Shown: in pieces, positions 1-10,064 of the stretch
How positions within the stretch are numbered: position 1 is the first letter of the stretch
Layout: every line of letters begins with the position of its first letter
From: Mucilaginibacter ginkgonis
GTDB taxonomy: Bacteria > Bacteroidota > Bacteroidia > Sphingobacteriales > Sphingobacteriaceae
Length of the DNA stretch: 64,000 bases
Direction: 5' to 3'
Assembly (NCBI RefSeq): GCF_009754905.2
Contig: NZ_CP066775.1
Coordinates: 124,001 to 188,000 of the forward strand
Notes under the pieces: model-generated
The model's input: only the letters and a program-made list of their open reading frames with translations
What the model was told of the DNA's origin: nothing
The model's database searches: none
Translations under genes and position numbers: made by a program

Positions 1-929
1 TGGATGTCCCATCTATATTTGGAGCATCGCCTCCGACAGCAAACGTAGCAAAAGTTGGTGATCGAGGTTGGGAATTTGAGATTACTTATACCTTAAAAAC
101 AGGTAAGGTAACACAAAGCTTTAGCCCTAATATTGGTAATACTTACAACAAGCTGCTTCAACTGACTGGAAATACACAGCAAATATTATACAATCAAGAT
201 GTATATCAGTTAATCCGTCGTGTTGGCGATCCTGTAACACAATATTATGGGTTTCAAACAAATGGCTTTTTTCAAAACGCAGCTGAGGTTGCTTCTTACC
301 CAAAACCGGCAGGTGCCGTTGTAGGCCCTGGTGACTTAAAATTTAAAGATCTTAATGGCGATGGAAAAATAGATGACAACGACAAGAAGGTACTTGGAGA
401 TCCTTTTCCGCATTATACCTTCGGTTTCAACTATCGAATTGCTGTAGCCGGATTTGATGCCACGATCTTTTTACAGGGTGTGGGTAAAAGGGATGAGTTT
501 TTGCGCGGCGAGCTAGTTGAACCATTCCATTATAATTATGGAACAACCTTATACGAACACATGACGGATTATTGGACACCTAATAATCCAGATGCACGTT
601 ACCCAAGATTAGCGACGATAGGTTCGGCGTCTAATACGAATAATTGGCGTACTGGTTCTGACCTGTATAAATTTAATGCGGCATACGTAAGATTAAAGAA
701 CGTCAACATCGGATATACATTGCCTCAAAAGATAAGTCGCAAAGCAGGAATGGAACGCGTTCGACTTTCTCTAATAGGTCAAAACCTCTTAACATTCTCG
801 AAATTAAATTTTTACGATCCTGAAACGACTGAATTTGGCAATAGTGTGAGTCCGAGCTCAGCGTCAAATAGTGCCAGATCTTATTTACTTCCCAAATTTT
901 ACGGCGCAGGCCTTGATATTACCTTTTAA
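1..929 (+). CDS. susC: SusC/RagA-type TonB-dependent outer-membrane receptor, C-terminal part
   Basis: The reading frame is open from base 3 to the stop at 927-929 and has no start in the window, so the gene begins upstream. The protein is the end of an outer-membrane TonB-dependent transporter of the SusC/RagA family. It shows the typical late-barrel features: a DLNGDGKIDDND-like calcium-type turn near base 350, the stretch ending in LKNVNIGYTLP, and a final GLDITF strand with terminal phenylalanine. SusC proteins import oligosaccharides together with the SusD lipoprotein encoded 18 bases downstream. The enzymes that follow (GH76, GH92) point to alpha-mannan oligosaccharides as substrate. 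The substrate is inferred from context only; the family call is firm. Confidence 0.93.
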   Translation, partial: DVPSIFGASPPTANVAKVGDRGWEFEITYTLKTGKVTQSFSPNIGNTYNKLLQLTGNTQQILYNQDVYQLIRRVGDPVTQYYGFQTNGFFQNAAEVASYPKPAGAVVGPGDLKFKDLNGDGKIDDNDKKVLGDPFPHYTFGFNYRIAVAGFDATIFLQGVGKRDEFLRGELVEPFHYNYGTTLYEHMTDYWTPNNPDARYPRLATIGSASNTNNWRTGSDLYKFNAAYVRLKNVNIGYTLPQKISRKAGMERVRLSLIGQNLLTFSKLNFYDPETTEFGNSVSPSSASNSARSYLLPKFYGAGLDITF

Positions 930-947
930 TCAATTAACTGAAAGGAC

Positions 948-2582
948 ATGAAAAATCTAACTAAATATTTTGCTTTAGCAGCACTGGTTGCTGTGACAGG
1001 TTGCCGAAAACTGGACATCGCACCTACAGATTCTTACTCTGCATTGAACTTTTGGACAGCGGACGCAAATGTGTATAACGCACTTAATAATAATTACAGT
1101 CTGATATATAACAGTGATAAATATTTTACAGCTGAAGGTTTATCGGATAACGCTTATTCACAAACAAATACCGACGCGATACAAATCGCTAGCGGCAATG
1201 CGACCGCACAACAGGCCAAATTTGCAAATGACTGGAGTTTTTACTACCGTACCATTAAATCCTGTAATCAATTCCTTGAAAACGTAGACAAAAATACCAC
1301 GTTAGGGGCTGCAACAATAGCTCGGTTAAAAGCTGAAGTACGGTTTATACGCGCTTACGAGCATTTCAATTTAACCAAATGGTATGGAGATGTTCCACTA
1401 GTAGACCATGATCTAAGTCAGGATGAAGCCAAATCCATTGGCAGAACTCCAAAGGCTGACGTTGTAAAATTTATACTTAATGAACTGGATGCTGCCCTTC
1501 CGGCACTCCCATCAAAGGATCAGATGCCTGCAGCAGAAAATGGTCGCATAAATAAAGGTGCAGTTCTGGCTTTGAAGGCCCGCGTGTTATTATACCAGGG
1601 TGATCGTATGGCAGATGTTATCAGTGTTTGCGAAAGTCTGATGAACAGTACTGCTAATGGGACTTATTCATTAAATCCTAGCTATTCTAATCTTTTCAGT
1701 GATCCGGCAACAAATAAGACAAATCCTGAAACGATGCTATCTCTTCAGTATGTGCCGGCAACAACACGCACGTGGAGCGATTTTTGGGATTTTGCGCCTA
1801 AAAGCGTGGATGGAAGGGTCAATTCGCTTGCACCTAGTCAGGAGTTAGTCAACGACTATATCATGCTTAATGGCAAAGATATTACTGATCCTACATCTGG
1901 ATATGATGAAAATAATCCGTACATCAATAGGGATCCGCGTTTGACAGCTACAATTGTATATGATAAATATAATTGGAATAATGGCGGTGGTGTTAACGGG
2001 AAGACCAAAATTATATACATAAAACCTGGAACTGACCCTGTGAAACCCGGACCTGATGAATACTCACCAGGCAGGCAGAATTCCTCACCAACAGGTTATT
2101 ATTGGCGTAAATATTTTGATCCATCTGCGCTAATTAATTACGTGTCAGGAAATAATCTGCATTTATTCCGATACGCAGAGATATTATTGGATTACGCTGA
2201 AGCAAAAAACAGTCTGGGGCAAATGGATGCAACGGTGTGGTCGAAAACAATTGGAGCCCTTCGGAGCCGCGCAGGTTTTACCGAACCGGGTGCACTGAGC
2301 TATCCCGGGAGTGCTAATCTGACAAACATCATCCGTAAGGAAAGAAGAATAGAACTTGCTTTGGAGGGAAACCGGATTGATGATATCCGCCGCTGGAAAA
2401 TAGCGGAAATCGTGTTGAACGGATATGTTCATGGTGCAAAATTTTCAGGAGATCCAGCAACCGATAATGGTTACATCCGAGCGCAGTTAAGAAGGTTCAA
2501 CGCTGGCAGAGATTATCTCTGGGCTATCCCGAACGGTGACGTAAGCCTTGATGCTAATCTTACTCAAAATCCTGGTTATTAA
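948..2582 (+). CDS. susD: SusD/RagB-family nutrient-binding outer-membrane lipoprotein
   Basis: A 544-residue lipoprotein with a signal peptide ending in a lipobox (VTGC, lipidated Cys19). After it comes the N-terminal SusD-like domain, then the C-terminal RagB/SusD region with LFRYAEILLDYAEAKN and the ERRIELALEGNR(I)DDIRRW block that marks the family. SusD sits on the cell surface as a lid over SusC and captures glycans. It follows the susC stop by 18 bases and is clearly in the same operon. The start ATG is preceded by an AAAGGA-like element. Nothing is truncated and the length is normal for the family. Confidence 0.96.
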   Translation: MKNLTKYFALAALVAVTGCRKLDIAPTDSYSALNFWTADANVYNALNNNYSLIYNSDKYFTAEGLSDNAYSQTNTDAIQIASGNATAQQAKFANDWSFYYRTIKSCNQFLENVDKNTTLGAATIARLKAEVRFIRAYEHFNLTKWYGDVPLVDHDLSQDEAKSIGRTPKADVVKFILNELDAALPALPSKDQMPAAENGRINKGAVLALKARVLLYQGDRMADVISVCESLMNSTANGTYSLNPSYSNLFSDPATNKTNPETMLSLQYVPATTRTWSDFWDFAPKSVDGRVNSLAPSQELVNDYIMLNGKDITDPTSGYDENNPYINRDPRLTATIVYDKYNWNNGGGVNGKTKIIYIKPGTDPVKPGPDEYSPGRQNSSPTGYYWRKYFDPSALINYVSGNNLHLFRYAEILLDYAEAKNSLGQMDATVWSKTIGALRSRAGFTEPGALSYPGSANLTNIIRKERRIELALEGNRIDDIRRWKIAEIVLNGYVHGAKFSGDPATDNGYIRAQLRRFNAGRDYLWAIPNGDVSLDANLTQNPGY

Positions 2583-2608
2583 TTTATAATACAAATAATT
2601 AAAATTTT

Positions 2609-3739
2609 ATGAAAAGAGTTTTATCCCTCATATGGCTGTCGTGCGTCATTATAATTGGTGCGTCGTCATGTAAAAAAGAAGTTAGACCACTAAACACGAA
2701 TGTAAACGCCGTCACTACTTTGTCGGCACCTGCCAATGCTGCTACTTTAACGATCAAAACCGGCACACCTGCGGTAACTTTTAAATGGGACCCAGCAACA
2801 GCTGAAGATGGTGGTCTTATAATTTACCAGGTTGCATTCGATAAAGCTGGCGGTGATTTCAGTGCACCGGTTTACAAAATTTTAGCAGATGGCGGCGGTG
2901 TACAAACCCAAGCCACTGTTCCACAAGATAGCCTTAATAAGATCGCGTCGCTCGCAGGCATCGCATCTTCCAGCACTGGAACATTAAAATGGACAGTGGT
3001 ATCTTCAAAATCAACTAATTTACAAACCGGCAAATCAAGTAACACGATACAAGTAACAAGACCTGCGGGATTTGCTGTACCCCCAACTACGCTGTATCTT
3101 ACCGGGACGGCTACAGAAGCTGGGGCGTCAGATTTGTCCAAAGCCATCCCTTTTAAACGGACTTCCTCCGGGGTTTTTGAAATTTATACATCGCTTCAGC
3201 CAGGATCCTACCAGTTTTCTGACAAAGCTGGTAGCGGCGGAACGCTTTATTTTTTGGATGCAAATGGCGTAATCCAACAAGGAAGCGGATCAACCACTGT
3301 CGCAGCTGCAAAAACTACTTATCGTATGCGATTGGATTTCAACGTTGCTACGAGCAATACAGTTGAAATACAATCTTTAGGGCTTTGGATGTCTGCCTAC
3401 AATATGGAAATTGGTCAGCTAGCCTATTTAGGTAATGGGACATGGGAGAATCCTAAATTACCTGTTACCTTTTACCAATTCTCCTGGGGCCGTGACGAAC
3501 GCTACAAATTTGTATTGCACACGAGCAGCGGTCTTGAATATTACGGTAGCACTAATGTAAACAATGTTGCCCCGGCAGGACAAGCTGCCAGTTATTTTTA
3601 TCTATTGCCAGTTACAAATGCCCAGTGGGATAATACATACAAGTTCGACCCAAGCATAGATACTAAAAACGCAAAAGTCGATGTCTATTTCAATACATCA
3701 CAATCATCCTATACACACACAGCTACTGTTGTAAATTAA
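2609..3739 (+). CDS. SusE-domain surface glycan-binding lipoprotein
   Basis: A 376-residue lipoprotein with lipobox ASSC (Cys21). Residues of about 30 to 150 form a SusE-type domain, recognisable from a segment like VTFKWDPA followed by IYQVAFDKAGGDFS and a later LKWTV. The C-terminal half contains repeated beta-sandwich-like segments (LYLTGTA, LWMSAYNMEIGQLAYLGNGTW), which in SusE/SusF proteins bind starch or other glycans. It lies third in the susCD operon, in the usual SusE position. It probably supports the surface binding of mannan. The family is recognised from the domain layout; ligand specificity is inferred. Confidence 0.85.
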   Translation: MKRVLSLIWLSCVIIIGASSCKKEVRPLNTNVNAVTTLSAPANAATLTIKTGTPAVTFKWDPATAEDGGLIIYQVAFDKAGGDFSAPVYKILADGGGVQTQATVPQDSLNKIASLAGIASSSTGTLKWTVVSSKSTNLQTGKSSNTIQVTRPAGFAVPPTTLYLTGTATEAGASDLSKAIPFKRTSSGVFEIYTSLQPGSYQFSDKAGSGGTLYFLDANGVIQQGSGSTTVAAAKTTYRMRLDFNVATSNTVEIQSLGLWMSAYNMEIGQLAYLGNGTWENPKLPVTFYQFSWGRDERYKFVLHTSSGLEYYGSTNVNNVAPAGQAASYFYLLPVTNAQWDNTYKFDPSIDTKNAKVDVYFNTSQSSYTHTATVVN

Positions 3740-3805
3740 CCAGAGTTAAGATACATAACGCACACAGCCTGCAGTCTCTCCACTGGAGGCATTAAAATAA
3801 CCGCT

Positions 3806-5014
3806 ATGAACCCCAAATTATTAACCATAACATTATTAACACTTGTGTTTGTGTCGTGCAGTAAATCGAAAGTTGTTCCCGATAGTACAGGAACAAATAA
3901 TGGTGGTGGTAGTGGCACTCCTAGCGGAGGTATTACAGAATCCATTTATCTGACCAATGCCAAAGCAGTGCGCAGCTATGTTCAGTCAGCATATGCAACC
4001 TCATTTGGCAGCTACCGCGTTAATACGACCACAAATACCTCAGGTGCCTATGAGTGGTATGTCGCAAGTCAATTATATGCAGATGCAGAAATGGTTGAGC
4101 TTGGTGATGCAAGTATTAAAACTAGTTTAACGAATACCCTTAGCTATCTTCAAAAGCTGATTGATAAGTCTGACATTAATGGTGGTTATTTTGCAGCTGC
4201 ATCACTCGATGGATCAACAGCAAATGGCGGTAAATATGTAGATGACAATGCACTCACCGGAATGGCATTTTTGGCTGCTTACGATGTTAGTTCAGGGAGT
4301 GATAAAGATGCTTTCCTAAGCGCAGCAAAAGGATGTGCCAAATGGCTCATAAACAGTAGTCAATGGGATACCAATTTTGGCGGCGGTTTTTGGTGGTCAA
4401 CCGATAAAACAGTTAAACCAACACAGTCAAATGGTTTAGCGTTACAATTATTTAGCAGACTTTATAAAATCACCGGAGATGCAGTTTACAAAAACTGGGC
4501 TACAGCTGTATACACTTGGCTAAACGCGCAAATGTTCGATGTTAACAGCGGCTTATATATCTGGCAGATTGAAAAAAGCGGAACGAAAGATACCTATAAG
4601 TTTAGCTATGATAATGCAATTATGGTAGAGGCATTATTGCTGTATGCAGATGTCATGGGAGATGGATCATATCAGGTCAAAGCACAAGCACTCGGAAATG
4701 CCATGATTGCAACTTTATGGGACAAAAATTTTAATGTATTCATATTTAATACGAATGACCAACGCGTCAATCCATGTTATAGCGGATGGGCTAGTCAGGC
4801 GATGATAAAGCTTTACGAATTTGATAACAATGTAAACTGGCTTACTTATGCAAAAGGAAATATTGATGAAATCAATGTAGTGTTAAAGAACCCTGCTGTA
4901 AATGGCTACTATCAATATGCTGCTTTAAATGGATCTGGCAGATACACAAACCTTGAAGGTGTAGATCAGGCCTGGATGCAAAGAATACAAGCACTTTTAT
5001 CAAAATATAAATAA
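3806..5014 (+). CDS. GH76 endo-alpha-1,6-mannanase, surface lipoprotein (first of three GH76)
   Basis: A 402-residue lipoprotein (lipobox FVSC, Cys18) followed by a Gly/Ser-rich linker at about residues 28-42, as seen in surface-exposed lipoproteins. The rest is an (alpha/alpha)6 barrel of glycoside hydrolase family 76. The paired catalytic aspartates of the family are present in KYVDDNALTG (Asp146, Asp147). Other family segments are GGGFWWS and QSNGLALQLFSRLY. GH76 enzymes cut the alpha-1,6-mannan backbone of fungal cell-wall mannan. The gene sits between the susCDE genes and GH92 in one operon, and its close relative lies at 7465-8700. The linker plus lipid anchor suggests action at the cell surface. 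Confidence 0.93.
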   Translation: MNPKLLTITLLTLVFVSCSKSKVVPDSTGTNNGGGSGTPSGGITESIYLTNAKAVRSYVQSAYATSFGSYRVNTTTNTSGAYEWYVASQLYADAEMVELGDASIKTSLTNTLSYLQKLIDKSDINGGYFAAASLDGSTANGGKYVDDNALTGMAFLAAYDVSSGSDKDAFLSAAKGCAKWLINSSQWDTNFGGGFWWSTDKTVKPTQSNGLALQLFSRLYKITGDAVYKNWATAVYTWLNAQMFDVNSGLYIWQIEKSGTKDTYKFSYDNAIMVEALLLYADVMGDGSYQVKAQALGNAMIATLWDKNFNVFIFNTNDQRVNPCYSGWASQAMIKLYEFDNNVNWLTYAKGNIDEINVVLKNPAVNGYYQYAALNGSGRYTNLEGVDQAWMQRIQALLSKYK

Positions 5015-5021
5015 TAAGACA

Positions 5022-7406
5022 GTGAGACTAAAAATCATTAAACACTACAAATTTGTCAAGGCCATTATTGGGACTTTTTTATGTCTGCAGTTGTCCGTAT
5101 TTGCATCAGCACAAGATGTCCTGAAATTTGTAGACCCTAACATTGGCACTGCCCATAGCAGATGGTTTTTTTATACGCCCGCCGCCGTTCCATATGGAAT
5201 GGCAAAACTTGCCCCATCTACCAACGGGCATTTCGGTAATGCGTCCGGATGGGAAGCTGTTGGTTATGATACCCGTCAGACTTCGATTGAAGGTTTTGTA
5301 CATTTTCATGAATGGCAAGTTGGGGGCGTTAGTTTTATGCCAACAGTGGGAAATCTGATTATTCAACCTGGTGATCTGGAACGAAAAATGCCTGGTTACC
5401 GATCAGCTTTTGACCGCAAAAACCAAGTGGCCCAACCTGGGTACTACAGTGTCATTCTTGACGACTATAAGATAATGGCTGAGCTGACTGCAACTAAGCG
5501 TGTCGGCTTTCAGCGATACACCTTTCCCAAAACGGATCAAGCACACATCATTTTGGACATTGGTAATAAGCAGGGGGAAAGCGGAATGGTAACGGATGCC
5601 GAGATCAGAATGATCGACGACAATTATTTCCAAGGTCATGTTACTACCTATCCAAAATATGTAAAAACGTATGATCCTCTCGGAAAAGTCGAAATGTTCT
5701 TTTATGGTAAAGTGAGCAAAAAGCCGCTTTCCGTAACTGCATTCTCAGAAGGAAAGATTACAGGGCAGCATAATGCATCTAATGGCAAAGGAGCAGGACT
5801 TGCCTTAAACTTTCAAACTGAGTCTGATGAGCAGGTTGAAGTTACCACCGGGCTTTCATATACATCACTTGCCAACGCTAAATTAAATTTTCAGCAAGAA
5901 TCCAAAGGCCTGACATTCAACAAGGCAAAGAACATAGCACAGTCGACATGGAGAACTGAACTAAATAAAATTGACATAATAGACACTAATAAGGTCAATA
6001 AAGTAAAGTTTTATACAGGATTGTTTCACGCTTTATTGGGGAGAGGTATCGCCAGCGATGTGAACGGGAATTATCCGAAACACGCCGGTGGAATTGGCCA
6101 GCTTCCAAAGGACGTGTCAGGGTTAAATGCTGAATTCCTTAATACTGATGCCATATGGGGGGGATTTTGGAATTTAACTCAGCTATGGTCGCTTTCTTAT
6201 CCGAAATGGTATGGAAGTTTTGTAAATACACAACTTCAATTATATAAGGATAAAGGTTGGTTTGGGGATGGTATAGCTAATAGTGAATATGTGTCAGGGG
6301 TAGGTACAAACTTTGTCGGACTCGCTGTTGCTGCGGCCTATCAGGTGGGAATTCGCAACTATGATGTAAATCTGGCATACCAGGCAGTCAAATCAAACGA
6401 ATTAAATTACAAAAACCGGCCTGTCGGATCTGGAAAGCAGGATACTAAGGCCTTCGTACAATATGGTTACGTGCCTTTTTTCAATCAGACCGGGAGGGAT
6501 TTCGCAACAGATTCAACAGGATCTAATTTCGCCGGGTCACATACCTTAGAGTATAGCTACAGCGCTTTTGCTGCTGCTCAATTCGCAAAAGCGCTGGGTA
6601 AGCATGCCGATTATGAGCAAATGATTAGGTTGTCAAACGGGTGGAGAAAGATTTTTAACCCCGTTAATAAATTGATGCAACCTAAACGATTGGACGGATC
6701 TTTTATTGAAAAATTCGATCCATATCAGCCTTGGAGAGGATTTCAGGAAGGAAACGCTGTACAGTATACATTCTATGTACCACAAAACCCCAAAGGTTTA
6801 ATTGACGCTATTGGAAAGGATAATTTTAATAAGCGCTTGGATAGTATTTTCACAGTATCAGAAAAGCAAGGATTCGGTGGTGGAAAAACGATCGACGCCT
6901 TTGCCGGGATAAACTCTATATATAATCACGGCAACCAGCCCAATCTGCATATTAGCTGGCTTTTTAACTTTTCAGGAAAACCTTGGCTTACACAAAAATG
7001 GACCCGGCTTATCGGGGAAGAGTTTTATGGTAACGAACCAATACATGGTTATGGTTACGGGCAGGACGAGGATCAGGGTCAGTTAGGTTCTTGGTACGTT
7101 CTCAATGCTTTAGGTCTTTTCGATGTTAAAGGCTTTACCGACGCTCGACCGATTATCGAGTTTGGCAGCCCTTTGTTCAAGAAGTGCGTAATTGGTTTAG
7201 GAAACGGCCGAACCCTTAAGATTGAAACAGTTAATAACTCGCAAACGAATATGTATGTGCAATCAGCGGAATTTAATGGCGTCTATTTGAAAAATTGCTG
7301 GATTTATCGCGATGAATTAATGAAAGGCGGGGAATTGAAATTTACAATGGGCGCTGTTCCCAATTTCGCTTGGGGAACAAATGTGCCCCCTCCGTCAGCG
7401 CAGTAA
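5022..7406 (+). CDS. GH92 exo-alpha-mannosidase
   Basis: A 794-residue protein starting with GTG seven bases after the previous stop. A signal peptide (cleavage near FASAQD) without a lipobox suggests a periplasmic enzyme. The mature part begins with the GH92 signature FVDPNIGT and PYGMAKLAP. Late in the protein is HISWLFNFSG and the acidic cluster GQDEDQGQLGSWY (Asp682, Glu683, Asp684), which matches the catalytic-base and calcium-site region of the family. GH92 enzymes are calcium-dependent exo-acting alpha-mannosidases, mostly alpha-1,2 or alpha-1,3 specific. In this operon it would trim side chains of imported manno-oligosaccharides. Linkage specificity cannot be read from the sequence. 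Confidence 0.94.
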   Translation: MRLKIIKHYKFVKAIIGTFLCLQLSVFASAQDVLKFVDPNIGTAHSRWFFYTPAAVPYGMAKLAPSTNGHFGNASGWEAVGYDTRQTSIEGFVHFHEWQVGGVSFMPTVGNLIIQPGDLERKMPGYRSAFDRKNQVAQPGYYSVILDDYKIMAELTATKRVGFQRYTFPKTDQAHIILDIGNKQGESGMVTDAEIRMIDDNYFQGHVTTYPKYVKTYDPLGKVEMFFYGKVSKKPLSVTAFSEGKITGQHNASNGKGAGLALNFQTESDEQVEVTTGLSYTSLANAKLNFQQESKGLTFNKAKNIAQSTWRTELNKIDIIDTNKVNKVKFYTGLFHALLGRGIASDVNGNYPKHAGGIGQLPKDVSGLNAEFLNTDAIWGGFWNLTQLWSLSYPKWYGSFVNTQLQLYKDKGWFGDGIANSEYVSGVGTNFVGLAVAAAYQVGIRNYDVNLAYQAVKSNELNYKNRPVGSGKQDTKAFVQYGYVPFFNQTGRDFATDSTGSNFAGSHTLEYSYSAFAAAQFAKALGKHADYEQMIRLSNGWRKIFNPVNKLMQPKRLDGSFIEKFDPYQPWRGFQEGNAVQYTFYVPQNPKGLIDAIGKDNFNKRLDSIFTVSEKQGFGGGKTIDAFAGINSIYNHGNQPNLHISWLFNFSGKPWLTQKWTRLIGEEFYGNEPIHGYGYGQDEDQGQLGSWYVLNALGLFDVKGFTDARPIIEFGSPLFKKCVIGLGNGRTLKIETVNNSQTNMYVQSAEFNGVYLKNCWIYRDELMKGGELKFTMGAVPNFAWGTNVPPPSAQ

Positions 7407-7464
7407 ATTGTAAGATGGGAATATGTAGGGCTTATTTGAAAATTCACCAATAAAAAACCACGTT

Positions 7465-8700
7465 ATGAAAACTCTAGTACATCAAAAGTTTATTCCGGTG
7501 ATATTGTTACTCGGAGTAATTGTAAGTTCATGTAAAAAAGAAATGACTGCCTCTGTCAATAAATCTGAGTCTAGTGATTCTGTAGGCAATGCCCCCAAAA
7601 TAAAAACACAGAGTACCAGTTCTGCTTATTATATCAAAGCGGGTGAGACTCATAATTTTGTTTACGGTAACATTCTAACCAGTTATAACAGTTACCGGGT
7701 AAATACGACAACGACAACAACAACAGCTTATGAATGGTACAATGCCAGCCAGATTTATGCTGATGCTGCAATGGTGAAAATTGGGGCGACAACATACGCC
7801 TCTTATATGAATAATACCTTTACCTGGATGAGTAATATGTGGGATGGTGCCAGTCCAAATGGTGGCTATTTTGCAGCAGCTAATATTAATGGTACAGGTG
7901 CAGCCGGCGATAAATATGTCGATGATAATTCTCTTACAGGAAATGTGTATCTGGACTGCTATGCGGTAACGACCGGCACTACACAAACTAACTACTTAAA
8001 TGCGGCGAAATCCTGCGCAAACTGGCTCATGAATAGCGGCCAATGGGATAATACTTACGGTGGAGGGTTTTATTGGAGTACCGTAAAAGATAACAAGCCG
8101 ACGCAATCTAATGGGCTTGCAATGCAGTTGTTTCTTCGTCTTTATCAAATTACAGGTCAAACATTCTACCGTGACTGGGCAAACTCTGTAAAAAACTGGC
8201 TCCTAAATAATATGTACGATTCAACAACAGGTTTATTTATATGGAAAATAGATGGTGCGGGAACAGGTACTAAGCATTTAGACAAGTTTACTTATGACAA
8301 TGCCATAATGATCGAAGCATTTTTGCTTTATGCACAAATAATGGGTGACAACACATATGTAACCAAAGCACAAAACTTGGGCAGTGCCTTGAATACCCAA
8401 CTGTGGGATGCCACAAATAAAGTATATCGGTTCAATACTGCAGGTAATCGTGTTAATCCGTCATGGTGTGTGTGGGCCTCTCAAGCGATGATCCGTCTTT
8501 ATCAGCGCGATGGAAATACCGCTTGGTTAGATTACGCACAGAAAAATATAGATTTTATGAATGCAAAATTGCGAAACGCGACGAACAAAGGATATTATGC
8601 CTTCTGTAATACTGACGGCTCTGGTGTTGACACTCGCCAGGAAGGAGTCGATCAGGCTTGGATGCAGCGGACGCAAGCTTTACTATCTGATTATAGATAA
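7465..8700 (+). CDS. GH76 endo-alpha-1,6-mannanase, lipoprotein (second copy)
   Basis: A 411-residue lipoprotein with lipobox VSSC (Cys23). It is clearly a paralogue of the GH76 at 3806-5014, sharing the same blocks: YRVNTTT, KYVDDNSLTG with the catalytic pair Asp153-Asp154, GGGFYWS, QSNGLAMQLFLRLYQITG, and a conserved end EGVDQAWMQRTQALLS. The two copies probably arose by duplication and may differ in product size or side-chain tolerance. The gene starts 58 bases after the GH92 stop and is followed five bases after its own stop by the third GH76, so it stays in the same transcription unit. Confidence 0.93.
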   Translation: MKTLVHQKFIPVILLLGVIVSSCKKEMTASVNKSESSDSVGNAPKIKTQSTSSAYYIKAGETHNFVYGNILTSYNSYRVNTTTTTTTAYEWYNASQIYADAAMVKIGATTYASYMNNTFTWMSNMWDGASPNGGYFAAANINGTGAAGDKYVDDNSLTGNVYLDCYAVTTGTTQTNYLNAAKSCANWLMNSGQWDNTYGGGFYWSTVKDNKPTQSNGLAMQLFLRLYQITGQTFYRDWANSVKNWLLNNMYDSTTGLFIWKIDGAGTGTKHLDKFTYDNAIMIEAFLLYAQIMGDNTYVTKAQNLGSALNTQLWDATNKVYRFNTAGNRVNPSWCVWASQAMIRLYQRDGNTAWLDYAQKNIDFMNAKLRNATNKGYYAFCNTDGSGVDTRQEGVDQAWMQRTQALLSDYR

Positions 8701-8705
8701 TCCTT

Positions 8706-9893
8706 ATGAGAAAGCACAGTCCTTTTCAGATTCTTTTTTTACTCTTTCTGTTCGTCACAGAACAGGTGTCTGCCCAGTCTAAAACAGTGAAGTCTGAATT
8801 ATATGCTGAACGAGCAAAATCTATTTATTCAAATATTTGGACACGGTTTAGGGTAAAATCGTTTACCGGATTATTCTTAGAAAACTACCCGGGAGGAAAA
8901 AGTGATTCACTCAATTATTTCCAAGGTTCTGCAGTAAAAGAAAGGCAAGTAAGTTTCTTGTGGCCATTTTCTGGGGTTTTTTCCGCCACAAATGTGTTAA
9001 TGCGTATACCCGGTCAAAAAAATGTGTACAAACCGTACCAGGACTCCCTGATCGCAGGTATTGAACAATATCTTGACGTCGTAAGAAAACCTGAAGGTTA
9101 CCAAGCCTATCCGGTTAAATTGGAGAAATCTGATCGTTACTACGATGATAATGGATTGGTTGGCATTGATTATATGGAATCATATTTCAATACAAAGAAT
9201 CCTGTTTATTTGGCCAGAGCAAAAAATGTATTCAGATTTATCATGAGCGGATGGACAGAAGACCTTGGGGGTGGGGTTTTCTGGGTTGAGGGTCATCCAG
9301 ATCAAAAGCCTGCATGCAGCAATGGAATGGCCTTGCTTACTTCTTTAAAAATTTATGAGGGATGTCATGAAAAGTATTATCTGGATCAAGGTAAAAAGTT
9401 CTATAACTGGATGTATACGACGTTACGGGATAGCACTACAGGAATGATTACAAATGATATTAAGCCCGGTAAAGGACTGAACCGTACGTTTTGGTCCTAT
9501 AATACCGGATCTTTAATTGAAGCAGCGGTAATGTTGTATCGGTTCACGGGGAAAGAATCTTATTTGATTCAGGCCAAGGCTTTAGCTAAGGATAGCCACG
9601 CTTTCTATAAAGCTGCAAAACATGATGAACATCTGACTTACCGTATCGATCTACCCTGGTTTATGGCCGTATTATTCAGGGGATATGAGGCCCTCTATAA
9701 AGTTGATAAAAATGACTTGTATATATCCGCTTTAGAACACGACATTAATTATGCTTGGGAAAATTCCAGAGATAAATTCGGGTTGGTGACACATAGCTGG
9801 ACAACCAATCCTCAAGATATTAAGAAACCTAAATGGTTACTTGATGAGGCCTGTATTGCAGAAATATATGGCCGACTTAGCGTATTGAGATAA
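8706..9893 (+). CDS. GH76-family alpha-1,6-mannanase, secreted to periplasm (third, divergent copy)
   Basis: A 395-residue protein with a type I signal peptide (cleavage near VSAQS) and no lipobox, in contrast to the other two GH76 genes. The catalytic pair is conserved in RYYDDNGLVG (Asp147, Asp148), and GGGVFWVEG and CSNGMALLTSLKIYEG follow the family pattern. The N-terminal part is longer and diverges from the other two copies. Absence of a lipid anchor suggests that it works in the periplasm on imported oligosaccharides. It is the last gene of the operon: a strong rho-independent terminator lies 27 bases after its stop. Confidence 0.88.
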   Translation: MRKHSPFQILFLLFLFVTEQVSAQSKTVKSELYAERAKSIYSNIWTRFRVKSFTGLFLENYPGGKSDSLNYFQGSAVKERQVSFLWPFSGVFSATNVLMRIPGQKNVYKPYQDSLIAGIEQYLDVVRKPEGYQAYPVKLEKSDRYYDDNGLVGIDYMESYFNTKNPVYLARAKNVFRFIMSGWTEDLGGGVFWVEGHPDQKPACSNGMALLTSLKIYEGCHEKYYLDQGKKFYNWMYTTLRDSTTGMITNDIKPGKGLNRTFWSYNTGSLIEAAVMLYRFTGKESYLIQAKALAKDSHAFYKAAKHDEHLTYRIDLPWFMAVLFRGYEALYKVDKNDLYISALEHDINYAWENSRDKFGLVTHSWTTNPQDIKKPKWLLDEACIAEIYGRLSVLR

Positions 9894-9920
9894 TGCGTTC
9901 GTTGATTAATTGATTTCTGA

Positions 9921-9949
9921 ACCGCTGGGTTGAGCGCCAGCGGTTTTTT
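9921..9949 (+). terminator. Rho-independent terminator of the mannan operon
   Basis: The stem ACCGCTGG pairs with CCAGCGGT across a short loop and is followed at once by TTTTTT. It closes the susCD-GH76-GH92-GH76-GH76 transcription unit and separates it from the GH38 gene downstream. Confidence 0.9.
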
Positions 9950-10064
9950 AGTGCCAGTTTCAAAGCTGGAAATGATTAACGTTTATGAGAAATATGCTTG
10001 AAACAATATTGCAACGTATTATAAATGTCATCAAATTTCGGGTCGTAAAAATTAAAATAGGTAT

